From Bacteroidales bacterium (GTDB lineage Bacteria > Bacteroidota > Bacteroidia > Bacteroidales > Paludibacteraceae), in the NCBI GenBank assembly GCA_012518275.1, contig JAAYSS010000047.1:19058-83057 (forward strand): a stretch of 64,000 nucleotides of DNA, written 5' to 3'. Under the pieces are notes generated by a model that was not told the origin of the DNA, ran no database searches, and saw nothing but the letters and a program-made list of their open reading frames with translations. Position 1 is the first letter of the stretch. Every line of letters starts with the position of its first letter. Shown here in pieces: positions 1-11,179 of this stretch. The position numbers and the translations under genes are program-made.

Positions 1-888
1 AATGGTTTCATAACCTTCGCCATAAAGCGGCGGAAAAATAAAAATCAAAATGCTGAGGATAACACCGCCGAGCAATAACTTTTGAATCGGCGATTTAATG
101 CTTCGAAAAAAACCTTCCAAAAAATTCATTCCACGCGTAAAATATAGCGAAACCAAACCGCAGGCAATACCCAATACAATCAACCAGGGAATGCGCCCAA
201 CGGCGAATGGCTCATAAGTAGAAAATTGGAATAAAAATGCCTTTCCGGTCAGCACATAGGAAAGAGAAGTAGCTGTAACCGAAGAAATTAACAAAGGAAC
301 TATTGACGTCATGGTCATATCGAGCAATAAGACCTCCAACGTAAAAACAAATCCGGCAATAGGGGCTTTGAAAATACCCCCAATAGCTCCGGCTGCACCA
401 CAACCAATCATCAACATCAAGGTTTTTTGATCGAGTTTAAAAAATTTGCCCAGATTGGAACCGATAGCTGAACCAGTCAAAACGATAGGCGATTCAGCAC
501 CCACCGAACCTCCGAAGCCGATAGTTACGGCACTACCCACTATCGATGTCCACACATTATGCAGTTTTATAATTGATTTTCGCTGGGAAATGGCATAGAG
601 AATTCGAGTTACACCGTGACTGATGTCATCTTTCACAATATATCTGACAAAAAGATACGAAAGGGTAATGCCGACAAATGGGAACAACAGATACCAAAAA
701 CTTACTTCGTCCGGATTAAACCAACCAGTAAGAAGTTTCTGAATAAGATAAATAGCAGATTTTAAAACGTTGGCGGCAATAGAGGCAAAGATTCCTACCA
801 AAAGGCTGAGGAAAAGAACAAAATGGTGCTGCTTGATGTTCTTTTCACGCCATGCTATTAATTTACCGTACCAATTTTTATCAATCAT
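1..888 (-). CDS. ClC-type voltage-gated chloride channel/antiporter, truncated by window start
   Basis: Reverse-strand reading from ATG (cat at 886-888) gives MIDKNWYGKLIAWREKN... with ClC motifs GFGGSVGAESP and GIFKAPIAGFVFTLE; frame open to position 1. Confidence 0.85.
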   Translation of the reverse strand, partial: MIDKNWYGKLIAWREKNIKQHHFVLFLSLLVGIFASIAANVLKSAIYLIQKLLTGWFNPDEVSFWYLLFPFVGITLSYLFVRYIVKDDISHGVTRILYAISQRKSIIKLHNVWTSIVGSAVTIGFGGSVGAESPIVLTGSAIGSNLGKFFKLDQKTLMLMIGCGAAGAIGGIFKAPIAGFVFTLEVLLLDMTMTSIVPLLISSVTATSLSYVLTGKAFLFQFSTYEPFAVGRIPWLIVLGIACGLVSLYFTRGMNFLEGFFRSIKSPIQKLLLGGVILSILIFIFPPLYGEGYETI

Positions 889-969
889 TACCAGTGTAAG
901 TAAATGAAACACAAAGATAATATTTTTTCATTTAGATAGAAAAAATCAAGCGCTAGATTTATTGCACGG

Positions 970-2373
970 CTACATCCCTTTACCTTTGAATAAAATTTCG
1001 AGGGTGAAAAAAATAATTTTTAAATCGGTACCAAGATTCATATCCTCTGTGTACACAATATCATAATTAAGGCGTTCTATCATCTTTTCAATTGTATCTG
1101 CATAACCAATTTTTATCGGTCCCCAAGAGGTTAAACCCGGGCGGATGCGGTAAATCAAGCAATAATACGGTGCCTTTTGGACAATTTGATCAATGTAATA
1201 TTTGCGTTCAGGACGTGGCCCTACTAAACTCATATCCCCTTTTATGACATTAAAAAATTGTGGAATTTCATCTAATCGGTATTTGCGCATCGTGCGTCCA
1301 ACTTTTGTTATCCTATCATCATCAGGACCACTCAGCTGAGGTATCCCTTTTTCAGAATCGTAGTACATGGAACGGAATTTCAACATATTAAAACTCTTTC
1401 CAAATCTTCCGATACGCTCTTGTTTGTACAATACAGGACCTTTAGACCCCATTTTGATGGCTATAGCAAAATAAATCATAAAAGGCGATAACAATATCAA
1501 ACTAAGTACAGATATCACAATATCCATCGCACGTTTCACGCAAAGTTCCCAGTCTGACATGGTGGGCTGCGTAACACTCACCAGCGGATTAATTCCGTAC
1601 TTCTCAATCCTAACTTTCCCCGTCAATATTTCATAAAGACGAGGTGTAAACCAAATATCTACATTGTACTGAAACAGCCGATTGATTACATCAAAAATTC
1701 GATGCCCACCTGGATCATCTAACGCTACCACAACCTCACTAACATTATTATTCTCAATTACTTTCCCAACTTCAAATATATTGCCTAAAATTAATTCGAG
1801 GGGTACATCTTTTTCGAAGGACTCTACTTTCACATAACCAACAACCGTATTAAATAAGGATGTTTTAGAGATTTCTGACGCTATCCTTTGGGCATTTTTC
1901 CCCGTTCCAACAATCAGGGTATTGATTGTCCACTTTTTTCTCTTAAAATTTCGACGAATAATTAAGGTTTGAATAATCCGAAAAAGCCATGTAAAGCCAA
2001 ACAACATCGCATAAAGCACTAAAAGCGAGTAGTAATAATAGGTATAGTCGACCACAATATCGTCGAGAAGTAACACAAAGAAAATAATGACCGAAATAAT
2101 AGCAGTAGTAAGCAAGGTGGTAAAAAACTCAAAGAATTTTGATTCTTTTATGGGATTAAGATAATAGCCGGAAAGGTAGTTTATAGCAAGGCAAAGAAGT
2201 AAGAAAAGTACTAGGTTAGTATAATAGTTATAATTCGGGAAGAAAATCGTAATGTTAGAGAATAAAATCCCGTCATTCACAACCCACCTGAAAATCATAA
2301 AAAGTATCCACACAATCAGTGCTGCTACTAAATCAAAGAATATGTACTTAAAAATGAGTACTTTTTTATTCAT
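970..2373 (-). CDS. Undecaprenyl-phosphate sugar phosphotransferase / exopolysaccharide polyprenyl glycosylphosphotransferase (WcaJ-like)
   Basis: N-terminal TM segments plus C-terminal bacterial sugar transferase domain (KRAMDIVISVLSLILLSP, KFRSMYYDSE, LDEIPQFFNVIKGDMSLVGPRPE). Confidence 0.9.
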   Translation of the reverse strand: MNKKVLIFKYIFFDLVAALIVWILFMIFRWVVNDGILFSNITIFFPNYNYYTNLVLFLLLCLAINYLSGYYLNPIKESKFFEFFTTLLTTAIISVIIFFVLLLDDIVVDYTYYYYSLLVLYAMLFGFTWLFRIIQTLIIRRNFKRKKWTINTLIVGTGKNAQRIASEISKTSLFNTVVGYVKVESFEKDVPLELILGNIFEVGKVIENNNVSEVVVALDDPGGHRIFDVINRLFQYNVDIWFTPRLYEILTGKVRIEKYGINPLVSVTQPTMSDWELCVKRAMDIVISVLSLILLSPFMIYFAIAIKMGSKGPVLYKQERIGRFGKSFNMLKFRSMYYDSEKGIPQLSGPDDDRITKVGRTMRKYRLDEIPQFFNVIKGDMSLVGPRPERKYYIDQIVQKAPYYCLIYRIRPGLTSWGPIKIGYADTIEKMIERLNYDIVYTEDMNLGTDLKIIFFTLEILFKGKGM

Positions 2374-2378
2374 ATGCG

Positions 2379-2957
2379 CTATTTCCTTATAATCTCAATC
2401 ACGTTTCCCAAACCAAGTTTTACTATCGAGCTGGGCTGTGCGGGCATGACATCATCTTGTCGGTATTCTACAACATAATCAACCGCGTTAATTATTTCCT
2501 GCGAAATTTCCCCAAAAGAAGTCGGCGGCTTTTCACCGCTAATATTGGCGGATGTCGAAACTATTGGAGCACGAAACATCTCGCACAGTTTTTTCGAAAA
2601 CCACTCATTAGTTACTCTGATACCAATTGTCCCGTCTTCAGCCACTAAGTTTTTAGCTAAATTCTTTGCTTCGGGATAAATAATTGTCAGCGGTTTTGTG
2701 GTCAATTCTATCAAATCCCAAGCTATCTCGGGAATTTCTTTCACATAGGCTTGCAACTTTGCTGTAGAATCAATCAAAACAAGCATTGATTTTGTCTCTT
2801 CGCGCTGTTTAATTTCATAAATACGTTTCACAGCACTCTCGTTAGAAGCATCGCAGCCCAGTCCCCAAATTGTATCTGTTGGGTATAAAATAATGCCGCC
2901 TGCGCGAAGTACTTCTACCGCTTTTTTCAAGTTTTCCTGCATATTGTTCACTTCCAC
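2379..2957 (-). CDS. tsaC: L-threonylcarbamoyladenylate synthase (Sua5/YciO/YrdC family)
   Basis: Motifs GGIILYPTDTIWGLGCDASN, KSMLVLID, PIVSTSANISGEKP; likely start at internal M (MQENLKK, about 2942). Confidence 0.88.
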   Translation of the reverse strand: MEVNNMQENLKKAVEVLRAGGIILYPTDTIWGLGCDASNESAVKRIYEIKQREETKSMLVLIDSTAKLQAYVKEIPEIAWDLIELTTKPLTIIYPEAKNLAKNLVAEDGTIGIRVTNEWFSKKLCEMFRAPIVSTSANISGEKPPTSFGEISQEIINAVDYVVEYRQDDVMPAQPSSIVKLGLGNVIEIIRK

Positions 2958-3006
2958 TTAATCAAAACGTAAATATATGAGTTTTATTTTAATGAATGAA
3001 AAACAC

Positions 3007-4338
3007 TTATTGAGTGAGGGAAATTTCTAGGATATTTTTTGTTTTTTCGGTGATCCTAAATCGATTATCTGCTCTTAATCCAATTATCCAAACTATTTTG
3101 TTTTCAGAAACTAATAACCAAATGCTTTCTTTTTGATTTCGGTTGATTTTCTCATCAATAAAAAAATCACTCAATTTTTTGCTTTTTTTCATTCCAAAAG
3201 GATGGAAACTATCACCATGTTTCCATTTTCTGATTGTAAGCGGAAATTGAATTTTATCCGCATCAACGTGTATTCTTTCGGCTGTTTTTGAAACAATGAA
3301 ATTTTCGCTCATCAAGATTTTTTTCAGTGTCAAAGAAATCGGATTTTCGATTGCGGTATCGGTTTCATCTATTGTAAATTCAAGTTTTAAATTCGGTTCA
3401 ATTAAGTCGACAATTAAGTGTTCTCGATCTTTCAATACTCTATGAGTATCTGAGTAATAGCGATTCCCGGGTTCTTTATCCAATCCTTCAAAAACATCCT
3501 TGCTCACGTTGCTGTTAAAGTTATATTCTTGCAAAATTTCATAAAGTACTGTTTGGGGGGCAGGCTGAGATTTCAGTTTTTCAATATTGATAAAAGTTTG
3601 ATTTTCTTGGCTGAAAGTGATTGTTGCTTTAATTTCATTGATTTTTTCAGAATAAATTTTCCAAGCATCACGAAACCTTGAAATATTGTCGGCTAAAGAT
3701 TGTTTTACTGACGGATTGATGTCCGCCATTGCCGGTAAAATAATATTCCGGATTTTATTTCTGCTGTATTCATTTTCCAGATTAGTGGAGTCTGTTACAT
3801 AGTCGAGTTTCTGTTTTTGGGCGTATTTTTCAATTTCGGAACGAGTGCAGCAAAGCATCGGGCGCACGATATTTCCATTTTTTGGTTCAATGCCGGTAAG
3901 TCCTTTCAGCCCGGTTCCACGAATCAAATTCAGCAAGACCGTTTCAATCGAGTCGTCTATGTGGTGAGCAGTTACAATAGCTCGGCATTTATTATCATCA
4001 GCTGTTTTTTTGAACCACGCATAACGTAAATCGCGTGCAGCCATTTCGATGGAAATATTATTAGATTTCGCAAATTTAACGGTATCAAAATCAACTTTTT
4101 TGTAAATTAATTTATAGCTTTCAGCTAATTTTTCCACAAAAAGTTCATCTCGGATTGATTCATCGCCGCGCAGATGAAAATTGCAATGCGCCGCAACGCA
4201 CTCAAAACCTAATTTTTGCAGCATATGGAGCATCACAACTGAATCGGCGCCCCCACTCACACCGACCAAGACCCTTTCATTTTTGTCCAGAAGTTGATTT
4301 GCGTCTATAAATTGTTGAACTTTTTTGAGCATTTCCAT
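3007..4338 (-). CDS. tilS: tRNA(Ile)-lysidine synthase TilS
   Basis: PP-loop VLVGVSGGADSVVMLHML; HHIDDSIETVLLNLIRGTGLKGLTGI. The ORF track extends to 4509 but would overlap divergent folC; MEMLKKVQQFIDANQLL at 4338 is the likely start. Confidence 0.9.
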   Translation of the reverse strand: MEMLKKVQQFIDANQLLDKNERVLVGVSGGADSVVMLHMLQKLGFECVAAHCNFHLRGDESIRDELFVEKLAESYKLIYKKVDFDTVKFAKSNNISIEMAARDLRYAWFKKTADDNKCRAIVTAHHIDDSIETVLLNLIRGTGLKGLTGIEPKNGNIVRPMLCCTRSEIEKYAQKQKLDYVTDSTNLENEYSRNKIRNIILPAMADINPSVKQSLADNISRFRDAWKIYSEKINEIKATITFSQENQTFINIEKLKSQPAPQTVLYEILQEYNFNSNVSKDVFEGLDKEPGNRYYSDTHRVLKDREHLIVDLIEPNLKLEFTIDETDTAIENPISLTLKKILMSENFIVSKTAERIHVDADKIQFPLTIRKWKHGDSFHPFGMKKSKKLSDFFIDEKINRNQKESIWLLVSENKIVWIIGLRADNRFRITEKTKNILEISLTQ

Positions 4339-4442
4339 CGTTTTGAGTATTTTTGCAACCGTCTTACAAAGATAAAAAATACTTTTTGAAATCCGCACGG
4401 CAACTCTGACGGAATCACACATTTCAAAATCAAAATTTCCAA

Positions 4443-5732
4443 ATGAATTACCCTGAAACAATCCAATATCTTTACAATCGCCTGCCTGTTTTTCATCAAA
4501 TTGGCGCAAAAGCCTACAAACCCGGGCTTGAAAATTCCATCAAAATGATGAGCCAACTTGGCAATCCACAAAATAGTTACAAAACAATTCACATTGCAGG
4601 AACGAATGGAAAAGGTTCGGTTTCTCACTTTCTGTCAGCCATTTTGCAGTCGGCAGGGTACAAAGTCGGGCTTTACACTTCGCCCCATTTGGTTGATTTC
4701 AGAGAGCGAATTCGAGTGAATGGCCAAAAAATCAGCGAGCAATATGTTGTCGATTTTGTGAAAGAAAATGAAACCTTTTTTAACAAAATTCAGCCTTCGT
4801 TTTTTGAAGCCACGATGGCAATGGCTTTTCAGTATTTTGCTGATTCAAAGGTAGATATATCCTTAATCGAAGTGGGACTTGGCGGAAGGCTGGACAGCAC
4901 GAATATAATCAACCCAATTTTATCCGTAATCACAAATATTGGATTTGACCACACGGAGTTTCTTGGTGATTCGCTCGATAAAATTGCTGCTGAAAAAGCA
5001 GGAATTATTAAACCAAAAACGCCGGTTGTAATAGGAGAAACCACTTCGGAAACAAAACCGGTCTTTATTGAAAAAGCTATACAGGAAAGTGCTCCTATTA
5101 TTTTTTCAGAAGAAAAACACCAAGTCGATTTCTTCAGATATGATGATAAAATTATGAATGTGGAAGATTCGACGCTTGGGATGTTAAAAATTGGTTTAAG
5201 CGGTGATTATCAACTGAAAAATGTGTCAACAGTTCTTACTTGTTTTGATGAATTAAATAGTTTAGGCTTAAAAATTTCACAAGAAAACGTGAAAGTCGGA
5301 CTGTTGAAAGTAGTTGAAATGACAGGCTTGCAAGGGCGTTGGCAGGAAATTCAGAAAAATCCCCGCGTGATTTTAGACACAGGACATAACGTGGAAGGTG
5401 CAAAACTTGTTGCGTTTCAATTGCGCAAGCAAAGATATAATCGACTTCATATTATTTTTGGAATGGTAAACGACAAAGATGTTACTGGCGTTTTATCGTT
5501 GTTGCCACAAGAAGCTGTGTACTATTTCACTGCTGCTCAGGCCAAAAGAGCTTTGACACCGAAAGAATTACAGGAAAAAGCAAGAAAATACAATTTGGAA
5601 GGAAAAACATTTCCGTCCGTTGATGAAGCAGTAAAAAACGCATTAGATACTGCCAACAAAGACGACCTGATTTTTATCGGTGGAAGTAATTTTATTGTTG
5701 GTGAAGCACTTGCGTTTTTTGACAAACGATAA
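4443..5732 (+). CDS. folC: Bifunctional folylpolyglutamate synthase/dihydrofolate synthase
   Basis: HIAGTNGKGSVSHFLSAIL, SPHLVDFRERIRVNG, VGLGGRLDSTNII, LDTGHNVEGAK. Confidence 0.93.
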   Translation: MNYPETIQYLYNRLPVFHQIGAKAYKPGLENSIKMMSQLGNPQNSYKTIHIAGTNGKGSVSHFLSAILQSAGYKVGLYTSPHLVDFRERIRVNGQKISEQYVVDFVKENETFFNKIQPSFFEATMAMAFQYFADSKVDISLIEVGLGGRLDSTNIINPILSVITNIGFDHTEFLGDSLDKIAAEKAGIIKPKTPVVIGETTSETKPVFIEKAIQESAPIIFSEEKHQVDFFRYDDKIMNVEDSTLGMLKIGLSGDYQLKNVSTVLTCFDELNSLGLKISQENVKVGLLKVVEMTGLQGRWQEIQKNPRVILDTGHNVEGAKLVAFQLRKQRYNRLHIIFGMVNDKDVTGVLSLLPQEAVYYFTAAQAKRALTPKELQEKARKYNLEGKTFPSVDEAVKNALDTANKDDLIFIGGSNFIVGEALAFFDKR

Positions 5733-5764
5733 AAAAGTGGTAATCAATTCATCAGATTACCACA
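5731..5764 (-). terminator. Rho-independent terminator for aspA (convergent with folC)
   Basis: gtggtaatc-aattcatca-gattaccac hairpin; on the minus strand it is followed by a T-run (aaaaaa on +). Confidence 0.6.
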
Positions 5765-5783
5765 ACAGCAGTTTTTTTAATTT

Positions 5784-7217
5784 TTATTTCAAATTAATTT
5801 TCGAAGGTCTGATCATCTGTTTCGGATCCAAAATTTTGTCCAACTCTTCTTGGGTTAACAGTTTTTTATCAAGAACAAGCTGATACACACTACCACCCGT
5901 TTTCAGAGCTTCTTGAGCTATTTCCGTACAGCTTGCATACCCAATAAACGGCTTTAGTGCCGTAACAATCCCAATAGAGTTTTCTACCATATTGCGACAA
6001 TGGTCGCCATTTGCGGTTATTCCGTCCACGCATTCTACTCGAAGCGTATTGCAAGCACGAGCCAGCCAGGTGCATGATTCGATAACACTTTGAACCATAA
6101 CAGGTTCCATTACGTTTAATTCCAATTGCGCCGCTTCCGATGCCATCGTTACGGTCAAATCATTTCCGATAACTTTGAAACAAACTTGATTTACCACTTC
6201 GGGAATTACCGGATTCACTTTTCCGGGCATAATGGACGACCCGGGTTGCTTAGGTGGAAGGTTAATTTCCGACAGTCCGGTACGTGGTCCGGAAGCCATC
6301 AGGCGAAGGTCGTTACACGTTTTTGACAAGCGGATAGCAAGCATTTTCAATGCAGACGAATAAGCCACCATGGCAGAAGTATCGTGCGTAGCCGCAACCA
6401 AGTTATCAGCTAATGTAATGTTCCAATTAGTAATTTTTTTGATATGTCGCGTGCAGATTTCTGCGTATTCAGGCTCAGCGGTAATGCCTGTACCAATGGC
6501 AGTAGCACCCATATTTATAACAAGTAACCCTTCCGAAACCCGACTTAAGCGCTTCAATTCACTACGCATCGCTTCAGCAAAAGCGCCAAAAGACTGTCCA
6601 AGTGTCATAGGTACAGCATCTTGCAATTGAGTCCGACCCATTTTTATGATATTTTCAAATTCTTTTTCTTTTTTCTCAAACGAAACAATTAGCTTTTCAA
6701 GTGCGCTCTTTATCTCTTCGTGAAGCATGTAAAGCCCTAAACTCATCGCCGTGGGATACGCATCGTTTGTCGATTGTGCCATGTTGATGTGATCGTTCGG
6801 GTTGATAAATTTGTACTCAGCGCGCTCTTTACCCATTATTTCCAATGCCCGGTTGGCTATCACTTCATTAGCATTCATGTTTACGCTCGTTCCCGCACCG
6901 CCTTGCACCAAATCAATGGGAAAATGTTTAGTGTGTTTCCCGTCCATAAGTTCACGGCAAGCTGTAACTACAGCATCTTTTATCGCATCCGCAACTAATC
7001 CAAGTTCGTGATTGGCGAGTATGGCTCCCATTTTCACAATCCCAAGGGCTTTAATAAATTGTGGATGATCTGAAAGTAATTGACGGCTGATGTCAAAATT
7101 TTCGATGCAACGAAGGGTTTGAATTCCAAAAAGTGCATCAGCAGGGACTTCTTTGTCTCCTAAAAGATCATGCTCAACACGAACTTTACCGCTGGTTTTG
7201 AATTTGTACGTATTCAT
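5784..7217 (-). CDS. aspA: Aspartate ammonia-lyase
   Basis: Fumarase/aspartase signature GSSIMPGKVNPVIPEVVNQVCF; EHDLLGDKEVPADALFGIQT. Confidence 0.92.
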   Translation of the reverse strand: MNTYKFKTSGKVRVEHDLLGDKEVPADALFGIQTLRCIENFDISRQLLSDHPQFIKALGIVKMGAILANHELGLVADAIKDAVVTACRELMDGKHTKHFPIDLVQGGAGTSVNMNANEVIANRALEIMGKERAEYKFINPNDHINMAQSTNDAYPTAMSLGLYMLHEEIKSALEKLIVSFEKKEKEFENIIKMGRTQLQDAVPMTLGQSFGAFAEAMRSELKRLSRVSEGLLVINMGATAIGTGITAEPEYAEICTRHIKKITNWNITLADNLVAATHDTSAMVAYSSALKMLAIRLSKTCNDLRLMASGPRTGLSEINLPPKQPGSSIMPGKVNPVIPEVVNQVCFKVIGNDLTVTMASEAAQLELNVMEPVMVQSVIESCTWLARACNTLRVECVDGITANGDHCRNMVENSIGIVTALKPFIGYASCTEIAQEALKTGGSVYQLVLDKKLLTQEELDKILDPKQMIRPSKINLK

Positions 7218-7497
7218 AGTTAAATTTGATTTATGGATTTCTACAAAGATAATATTTTATGGTATGACTGCCTAAGAAAAAAACTAAAAAAATTTAGAAA
7301 ATTTCGTTAACCTTACAAACAATTTTCTAGTTGTTGATTGAATTCAAGTTTTAAAAGTTAAATCTATGAAAAATAATTTTGTTAAAATCGGAATGTTCCG
7401 ATAATAGGTGTTATTTTTGTACTAAAAACACAATTACAGTAATAGTTTTGCGTTACTATTTACGATTTACATATCAGTTGATTCAGATTCAAATAGT

Positions 7498-8544
7498 ATG
7501 TTTAAGAAAAAGATTGTTCTAACATCCATTCTATTACTCTTAAATTTCTTGTTAGCTTTTCCACAAGCCGGCAGGGGAGTTTATCGATTTTTGGAGCTCC
7601 CCGTATCAGCTCGTGCCGCAGCTGTGGGTGGTAATAATGTATCTCTGCGCGATAATGATGTGAATTTTGCATTGATGAATCCAGCGCTTCTGACCAATGA
7701 AACATACGGCGTCATCGGACTGAATATGGCAAATTATCTGTCGGATATTAAATTTGGGAGTGCAGTATACGGACATAATTTCGGTGAAAATAATCTATTC
7801 GCTTTCGGTGTACAATACGTGGATATGGGAAAATTTGCAGGATATGATGAACTAGGTCAATACACCGAAGATTTTACTGCAAAAGACATCGCTCTGCATA
7901 TCAGCTACGCCCGTCCGTTGAACGATTTTTTTACCGCAGGAGCTACTTTAAAACCAATTTTCTCAGCCTACGAACGATATTCCAGTGTTGGTTTGGCGAT
8001 GGATTTGGGAGTAAATTACAACACAGAACTATTCAAAGCCGGATTAGTTATCAAAAATGCAGGAGTTCAGTTGAAAGGCTATTATTCCGACATCGGCGGG
8101 CAACACCGTGAGCCACTTCCATTTGATGTTCAGCTAGGAGTGACAAAGAAATTTGAACATGCTCCACTACGAATCTCGGTTACCGCCAATAATTTGCACC
8201 GCTGGGATGTAGCAACCTATCAAAAAACCAACAAAAAAGAAACAAACTTGGACGGGACACCCATCGAAAAAAAAATCAGTTTTGCCGATATGGCTTTTAG
8301 GCATTTAACTTTCGGCGTGGAGTTTGTCCCTTCTCAAAATTTTTACGTAGCTGCTGGTTACAACCACCGCCGCAACCGAGAAATGTCTATGGAAGGTTTC
8401 AAAAGCTTGGCCGGATTTTCGCTTGGTGCCGGAGTAAAACTCTACAAATTTCATGTTGGATTTGGCATGACACAATTTCAAGTTGGCAACAATTCCTATC
8501 AGTTCTCTATCAGTACTAATTTAGGCGAGTTTGTAAGTTTCTAA
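7498..8544 (+). CDS. porQ: Type IX secretion system protein PorQ
   Basis: Signal peptide then GRGVYRFLELPVSARAAAVGGNNVSL...NPALLT, beta-barrel PorV/PorQ-like fold. Confidence 0.82.
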   Translation: MFKKKIVLTSILLLLNFLLAFPQAGRGVYRFLELPVSARAAAVGGNNVSLRDNDVNFALMNPALLTNETYGVIGLNMANYLSDIKFGSAVYGHNFGENNLFAFGVQYVDMGKFAGYDELGQYTEDFTAKDIALHISYARPLNDFFTAGATLKPIFSAYERYSSVGLAMDLGVNYNTELFKAGLVIKNAGVQLKGYYSDIGGQHREPLPFDVQLGVTKKFEHAPLRISVTANNLHRWDVATYQKTNKKETNLDGTPIEKKISFADMAFRHLTFGVEFVPSQNFYVAAGYNHRRNREMSMEGFKSLAGFSLGAGVKLYKFHVGFGMTQFQVGNNSYQFSISTNLGEFVSF

Positions 8545-8623
8545 TTGAAAAATTAACTTATGCTTGCCAATTTCTAAGTCATATCGCAGGTTACCAACCA
8601 ATTAACCAAAATTAGATTACGAA

Positions 8624-9370
8624 TTATAAATTTTTCAAAATTTTCAGCGTCCTTTCTACTCTTTCTGCACTCGTGATTAACGTGCTGTATTCATTAATCG
8701 AAACATTTTTTCCGCCCATAGCGAAATCTGAGTTTCTAAATTTCATTTTGCTTTCAACCGGCTGACGTGCAGATAAATGAAACTCTTCTGCTCCCGATTC
8801 ACGAGCTATTTTACCGATATTCTCTTCATTGATACCACTTCCGGGCATGATAATTATTCTATTGTCGGCTTTTTCAACTAATTCTTTCAGTAAGTCAATC
8901 CCCTGCTCAGCTTTTGATTTCCCACCCGAAGTAAGAAGAGTGTCAAAGCCCAACGAGATGATTTTTTCCAAGCTTTGAAGCGGATCTTTGCAGCGGTCAA
9001 AAGCTCTATGAAAAGTCTTATTCATCCCTTTCGCGGCATTGAGCAGCAACGCGTTTTTTTCCATATCAATTCTGCCATCGGCGGTTAAACACCCAAACAC
9101 AACACCATCAACGCCAACTTTCCGACACATTTCAATATCTTTCAACATTGTACGTATCTCCACATCAGAATAGAGAAAATCCCCGCCACGTGGACGGATA
9201 ATAACGTTCAGTTTTATGTCGAGCAATTCTCGGGCTGTTACTATTTCGCCGTATGAAGGAGTAGTTCCTCCCTCGGGAATGGCAGCGCAAAGTTCTACAC
9301 GATATGCCCCACCCTTTTGGGCTTCCACACAACTGGCAACAGAATTTGCACAAATTTCTATTCGATACAT
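8624..9370 (-). CDS. cutC: Copper homeostasis protein CutC
   Basis: IEICANSVASCVEAQKGGAYRVELCAAIPEGGTTPSYG, MPGSGINEENI. Confidence 0.92.
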   Translation of the reverse strand: MYRIEICANSVASCVEAQKGGAYRVELCAAIPEGGTTPSYGEIVTARELLDIKLNVIIRPRGGDFLYSDVEIRTMLKDIEMCRKVGVDGVVFGCLTADGRIDMEKNALLLNAAKGMNKTFHRAFDRCKDPLQSLEKIISLGFDTLLTSGGKSKAEQGIDLLKELVEKADNRIIIMPGSGINEENIGKIARESGAEEFHLSARQPVESKMKFRNSDFAMGGKNVSINEYSTLITSAERVERTLKILKNL

Positions 9371-9535
9371 AATTTTAGGATAATTTCTAATATCATTTTG
9401 TACAAAAATAGCTATTTTACTCTACATGAATAAATTTCTCACGATTAATTTTCATCTCATTCTCTTTGTAAAATAAACTTTTATTGAACCGCATTTTTTT
9501 ATTAATTTTACACGCTGAAAAAACAAGGATTTATT

Positions 9536-10219
9536 ATGAAAAAAATAATTGTTGCTATTGACGGTTTGTCGTCTTGCGGGAAAAGCACGATGGCAAAAGA
9601 TTTGGCAAAACATGTCGGATACATCTATGTTGATACTGGCGCAATGTATCGTGCCGTGGCTTTATTTGCAATCAAAAACGGTTGGATGACCGACGATTAC
9701 ATAGACGAAGTTGAACTAAAAAGGCACATCAGAAACATCAAAATAAATTTCCAAACCAATGACGAAGGAACGCAGGACACATACTTGAACGGCGAAAACG
9801 TGGAGAAAGAAATCCGTTCGCTGGAAGTTGGAAACGGAGCCAGTCGGATCAGCACTATCGGGTTTGTGCGTGAAGAGCTGGTCCGTCAGCAACAAGCGAT
9901 GGGAGTCGAAAAAGGAATCGTAATGGACGGACGCGATATCGGTACGGTCGTTTTCCCAAATGCAGAGTTGAAGATATTCCTAACCAGCTCACCAAAAATA
10001 CGTGCTCAAAGGCGTTATGACGAATTAATTGCCAAAGGTGAAAAAGTAAATTTTGAAGAAGTATTGGCAAATATCCGCGAGCGCGACGAACGGGATTCCA
10101 ACCGCAAAGAAAGCCCTTTGCGAAAAGCCGAAGATGCTATAGAAATAGACAATTCACACCTTAACATTGAAGAACAAAACGAACTCTTACGAACTTTATT
10201 TCGTGAAAAAGCGTTTTAA
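9536..10219 (+). CDS. cmk: (d)CMP kinase
   Basis: [58 protein letters not shown]. Confidence 0.94.
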   Translation: MKKIIVAIDGLSSCGKSTMAKDLAKHVGYIYVDTGAMYRAVALFAIKNGWMTDDYIDEVELKRHIRNIKINFQTNDEGTQDTYLNGENVEKEIRSLEVGNGASRISTIGFVREELVRQQQAMGVEKGIVMDGRDIGTVVFPNAELKIFLTSSPKIRAQRRYDELIAKGEKVNFEEVLANIRERDERDSNRKESPLRKAEDAIEIDNSHLNIEEQNELLRTLFREKAF

Positions 10220-10279
10220 TTCAAATTTGAAGATGTAAGTTTTCTCTATCGAAATTAACATCACAAAACGACAAAATTT

Positions 10280-11164
10280 ATGGCAGATATTGAAATTGAT
10301 CAAAAATCAGGTTTCTGTTTCGGAGTAATAAAAGCCATCTCCAAAGCTGAAGAAGAATTAGCTAAAGGTGAGCCGTTGTATTGTTTAGGCGATATAGTTC
10401 ACAACGGACAAGAAGTTCAACGGTTAACCGACTTGGGTTTGATAACCATTTCGCATGAAGAGTTCAAAAAATTACGAAACGTAAAAGTGCTGTTGCGTGC
10501 ACACGGCGAACCACCATCTACATATAAAATAGCTCGTCAAAATAACATTGAACTGATTGACGCCTCATGTCCTGTTGTCCTTCGATTGCAGAAAAGGATA
10601 AAATCTGCCTATGAAACTGAAAAAACCGGGACAACAGGGAATCAAGACAGTCAAATTGTAATTTACGGAAAAGTCGGCCACGCCGAAGTAATCGGACTGC
10701 TCGGTCAGGTGGATGAAAATGCTATCGTCATTGAAAGTGAAGCTGATTTACACAAAATAGATTTTACTAAAAACATCAAACTTTTTTCTCAAACAACAAA
10801 ACCACTTGATGGATTTAACAAACTTGTAAAAAGTATTTCAGAAAAAATGGCTCCTGACGCAGTTTTTGAATACTTTGACACAATTTGCCGTCAAGTAGCA
10901 AACAGAATGCCAAATATAGCTACCTTTGCAAAGAAAAATGACATTGTGCTTTTTGTTAGCGGAAAGAAAAGTTCTAACGGAAAAGCACTATATGCACACA
11001 GCAAAAACATCAATCCAAATACTTATTTTATCACCAAACCTAACGAAGTAGATGATTTAAAGTTGGATTTGACAAAAAAAATCGGTATCTGTGGAGCCAC
11101 ATCTACTCCGAGATGGCTGATGGAAGCTGTAGCTGACAAAATCGAACAATTAGAGAAAAAATAG
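10280..11164 (+). CDS. ispH: 4-hydroxy-3-methylbut-2-enyl diphosphate reductase
   Basis: SGFCFGVIKAI, LGDIVHNGQEV, RAHGEPPSTY, ASCPVVLRLQ, FDTICRQVANR, GATSTPRWLMEAV. Confidence 0.93.
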   Translation: MADIEIDQKSGFCFGVIKAISKAEEELAKGEPLYCLGDIVHNGQEVQRLTDLGLITISHEEFKKLRNVKVLLRAHGEPPSTYKIARQNNIELIDASCPVVLRLQKRIKSAYETEKTGTTGNQDSQIVIYGKVGHAEVIGLLGQVDENAIVIESEADLHKIDFTKNIKLFSQTTKPLDGFNKLVKSISEKMAPDAVFEYFDTICRQVANRMPNIATFAKKNDIVLFVSGKKSSNGKALYAHSKNINPNTYFITKPNEVDDLKLDLTKKIGICGATSTPRWLMEAVADKIEQLEKK

Positions 11165-11179
11165 CATATATATACAAAA

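Noticed and set aside
212-403. 63-aa minus-strand ORF in the track
   Set aside because: Out-of-frame reading inside the ClC channel gene, which has strong family motifs in another frame.
4339-4509. N-terminal extension of TilS in the ORF track
   Set aside because: It overlaps the divergent folC start and the extension has no TilS-like sequence; the internal start at 4338 is better supported.
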